Origin: Nonlabens sp.
Lineage (GTDB): Bacteria > Bacteroidota > Bacteroidia > Flavobacteriales > Flavobacteriaceae
DNA length: 59,038 bases
Assembly: GCA_020630715.1 (NCBI GenBank)
Contig: JAHDIQ010000010.1
Span: forward strand, 1-59,038
Direction of reading: 5' to 3'
The number at the start of each line of letters is the position of its first letter. Position 1 is the stretch's first letter. The notes under the pieces were generated by a model. The model made no database searches, was not told the origin of the DNA, and saw only the letters and a program-made list of their open reading frames with translations. Shown here one piece after another: positions 57,123 to 59,038 of the stretch. The position numbers and the translations under genes were made by a program.

Positions 57123-57872
57123 ATGAAATTATTACTCTTAAACTTTATTGCAGAGGCTAAGCCTATGGCAGTAGATGACTATGTAGGATTTACATTCTTT
57201 GTAGGATGTATGGCAATGATGGCAGCAAGTGCCTTCTTTTTCCTATCGATGAACAGTTTTGATAAAAAGTGGCGCGTGTCCATTTTAGTATCAGGACTTA
57301 TTACCTTTATTGCAGCAGTGCATTATTTCTATATGCGCGACTATTGGGCAGCATTTGAAGACTCACCTACATTCTTTAGATATGTGGATTGGGTGCTAAC
57401 CGTGCCGTTAATGTGTGTTGAGTTCTACTTAATTTTAAGAGTAGCTGGCGCAAAAAAATCATTAATGTGGAAATTGATCTTCTGGTCAGTAGTGATGTTA
57501 GTAACTGGATACTTTGGAGAAGCAATCCATACTACAGGAGCTGGACCAGCTTTATGGGGACTTGCATCTGGTATCGCATATTTCATTATCGCTTACATGA
57601 TCTGGTTTGGAGAGGCAAAGAAACTTGCAGAAGCTGCTGGCGGACACGTACTAACAGCTCATAAAGCATTATGCTGGTTTGTATTAGTAGGATGGGCAAT
57701 TTACCCATTAGGCTACATGGCGGGAACAGAAGGATGGTATGATGGACTGTCCAGTCTAGGTCTTAACATGGATGTGATCTACAACATAGGTGATGCTGTG
57801 AATAAAATCGGTTTTGGACTTGTAGTGTACAACCTTGCGGTAAATGCTTCTAAAAATAAAGTAGAGGCGTAA
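57123..57872 (+). CDS. Proteorhodopsin, green-tuned proton pump
   Basis: 249 residues, seven helices. Helix C reads RYVDWVLTVPLMCVEF: proton acceptor Asp89, Thr93 and donor Glu100 form the D-T-E set of proton pumps (D97, T101, E108 in standard numbering). The tuning residue (standard 105) is Met97, as in green-absorbing flavobacterial forms. The acceptor partner His67 lies in VHYFYMRDYW, and the retinal lysine is Lys228 in DAVNKIGFG, with Asp224. Light-driven proton export gives energy in sunlit water. A terminator follows directly; blh lies divergently upstream. Confidence 0.96.
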   Translation: MKLLLLNFIAEAKPMAVDDYVGFTFFVGCMAMMAASAFFFLSMNSFDKKWRVSILVSGLITFIAAVHYFYMRDYWAAFEDSPTFFRYVDWVLTVPLMCVEFYLILRVAGAKKSLMWKLIFWSVVMLVTGYFGEAIHTTGAGPALWGLASGIAYFIIAYMIWFGEAKKLAEAAGGHVLTAHKALCWFVLVGWAIYPLGYMAGTEGWYDGLSSLGLNMDVIYNIGDAVNKIGFGLVVYNLAVNASKNKVEA

Positions 57873-57896
57873 GTATCAGTAATTTTATAGTAATAG

Positions 57897-57927
57897 AAAC
57901 CAGCTCATTTTGAGCTGGTTTTTTTGT
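57897..57927 (+). terminator. Terminator of the proteorhodopsin gene
   Basis: Perfect 11-bp stem AAACCAGCTCA (57897-57907), loop TTT, TGAGCTGGTTT, followed by T residues. Begins 24 bases after the stop, so the rhodopsin is a single-gene transcript. Confidence 0.88.
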
Positions 57928-58020
57928 TTTGAAGTATTTCGTTTTCGATCAATTGTTATAATTAGATCAAAACGACACTAGCTATTTAAAACTAGATACC
58001 TTTGATGATCAATCTAAATA

Positions 58021-58055
58021 AAAAAATGCCTTTCCTAAATGGAAAGGCATTTTTT
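58021..58055. terminator. Terminator, probably for the minus-strand lipoprotein gene
   Basis: Perfect 15-bp stem AAAAAATGCCTTTCC (58021-58035), loop TAAAT, reverse complement to 58055. Lies 30 bases past the stop of the 58085 gene; A and T runs on both sides allow use in both directions. Confidence 0.85.
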
Positions 58056-58084
58056 AAAATGGAGTATAAATAGTTTAAAGTAAC

Positions 58085-58603
58085 TTATAAAGCTTGTGCT
58101 GTTACAGTAAGTCTAAAAGTAAAAATAGCTGTTACTTCACCGTTTTGTGCTGGATCTTGAGCACCGTTAATAGAAACTGATAATTGATTTGTATTTCTTA
58201 ACGTAGATTCTAAAGCATTTAACTTAGAAGCACCCGTAAGCGCAAATTCTTCCATGCTTTGTGTATCTGCACTAAAATCATGTGTAAAAGGCCCGAATGT
58301 CTCACCAGCACCAGTAACAGTAGCTGTTCCTGTGGCATTTGCAGTTCCTACATAATTGCTTAGTCTATAAGAAGCATCTGTGATCTGTATTCCCTCGATA
58401 CGATCTAGATAAGGCTCAATATCACTATTTCCTGCAAAATCAATATTGATGGTTTCACTAAAAGTGGTGTTTTGATCAGAAAAATTGATGGTTACTTCCT
58501 CTGTAATGGTAGTGTTAAAATCTACTTCGGTTAACTCATCCAGTTCGTCACAACTTGTAAAGGCTATGAATGCAAGGCACACATATAATAATTTGGTTTT
58601 CAT
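58085..58603 (-). CDS. Hypothetical lipoprotein, beta-rich
   Basis: 172 residues from ATG 58603 (MKTKLLYVCLAFIAFTSCDE); earlier in-frame starts at 58621 and 58633 are possible. Lipobox FTSC puts the anchor cysteine at 18. The mature part is short, acidic and Thr/Asn-rich, with a likely single beta-sandwich (VTINFSDQNTTFSETINIDF ... GEVTAIFTFRLTVTAQAL). Not recognised beyond that. Confidence 0.6.
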   Translation of the reverse strand: MKTKLLYVCLAFIAFTSCDELDELTEVDFNTTITEEVTINFSDQNTTFSETINIDFAGNSDIEPYLDRIEGIQITDASYRLSNYVGTANATGTATVTGAGETFGPFTHDFSADTQSMEEFALTGASKLNALESTLRNTNQLSVSINGAQDPAQNGEVTAIFTFRLTVTAQAL

Positions 58604-58744
58604 AATAAATTGGTTTTTCATAATTCGTGGCAAAGATACTTATTTTATATCATTGGTAATCATGTAATTATAAATCTCATAAAAGCATCTTAGATCTTAT
58701 AAGGTTATAATCTTGGATTGTGAGAAAAAGAATTGGGTGGATTT

Positions 58745-58760
58745 CGCTTTCGCGAAAGCG
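58745..58760. repeat. Dispersed palindrome copy in the terminal gene-free region
   Basis: CGCTTTCGCGAAAGCG, perfect. Most of the rest of 58634-59038 has no gene; it also holds AAAGTCCA-C-TGGACTTT (58948-58964) and CCTGCC/GGCAGG flanking ATTAAC (59002-59019). Confidence 0.85.
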
Positions 58761-58947
58761 TAATTCATCATCATTTATACATAATGAATAGCTGATAATT
58801 GAAATCTATAGGCTTAGAATTAGTCTTGAATTGCTTTCAAATTACCTGTCAGAAAAAGTAGGTCATTGTCTTTTTATTGCACTTAAATGTTCTAAAATCC
58901 CATTTATACTTGTGAACGCCAGTGCACCAACTCGCTCCTCACTATGA

Positions 58948-59019
58948 AAAGTCCACTGGACTTTCCACTGTCGTTAGTTTGTATGAATTGCTTTCAGCCT
59001 GCCTGCCATTAACGGCAGG
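58948..59019. repeat. Two further short inverted repeats at the window end
   Basis: AAAGTCCACTGGACTTT (58948-58964) is a perfect odd palindrome; CCTGCC (59002-59007) and GGCAGG (59014-59019) form a hairpin. This gene-free stretch (58604-59038, over 400 bases) holds only these, the palindrome at 58745, and AT-rich sequence. It may belong to a repeat element that continues beyond the window. Confidence 0.6.
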
Positions 59020-59038
59020 TTATTTTATCTTTATTATG

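Overview
The window reads as a chromosome segment of a marine flavobacterium (Bacteroidota, Flavobacteriia), most like a Nonlabens/Dokdonia-type proteorhodopsin carrier. The clues are a SusC-type TonB-dependent transporter, a type IX secretion (T9SS) C-terminal sorting domain, Bacteroidota promoters (TTG-N19-TAnnTTTG), start codons preceded by A-rich rather than Shine-Dalgarno sequence, low GC, and a divergent proteorhodopsin/blh pair. The genus is inferred; only the family-level clues are seen.

Layout. (1) 1-4884, minus strand: the first codons of a SusD-like lipoprotein, a SusC/RagA transporter and an Omp85/TamA-like barrel. (2) 5056-21892, plus strand: one near-continuous str-S10-spc-alpha ribosomal superoperon, rpsL to rplQ, including fusA, secY, infA, rpmJ and rpoA, with a strong promoter in front and a strong terminator behind. 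A perfect 28-bp palindrome followed by a short T run lies inside it, between rpsJ and rplC. (3) 21980-27891, plus: carA-eno, gltA and two adjacent guanidino-group (amidinotransferase-fold) hydrolases. (4) 27892-36401, minus: CpeT-like lipoprotein, SDR/DUF2867 protein, an ABC ATPase with an ABC-permease/M1-peptidase fusion, a GH53 galactanase lipoprotein and a hypothetical protein. (5) 36483-44571: argS, small proteins, a PLP decarboxylase, an MBL-rhodanese sulfur enzyme with a 44-residue Cys-rich protein behind it, rlmF and a DEAD-box-type helicase. (6) 44629-50798: DUF6263 protein, a T9SS cargo protein, an OmpH/Skp chaperone, hppD with a candidate leader peptide, and a small hypothetical. (7) 50800-55044, minus: a six-gene, tightly packed set that looks like a metal (probably copper) handling operon with two unexpected lipoproteins, one NHL propeller and one acetolactate-decarboxylase-like. 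(8) 55075-57872: patatin, a small membrane protein, then blh and proteorhodopsin back to back. (9) 58085-59038: a lipoprotein and a repeat-bearing gene-free end.

The most striking signal is scattered: a 14-16 bp perfect palindrome (core GCTTTCGCGAAAGC) occurs ten times exactly and twice with one change in 59 kb, seven times inside genes. Inside genes it is always read as AFAKA or LSRKR, never in the third frame. In two exported proteins the AFAKA reading supplies the apparent signal-peptidase cleavage site.

How the genes work together: the superoperon makes the translation and secretion core; carA, eno and gltA feed central metabolism; blh makes retinal from beta-carotene for the proton-pumping rhodopsin; SusC/D, Omp85, Skp and T9SS proteins belong to the outer-membrane and secretion economy of a polymer-degrading marine bacterium. 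No tRNA, rRNA, CRISPR array, transposase or phage gene was seen.
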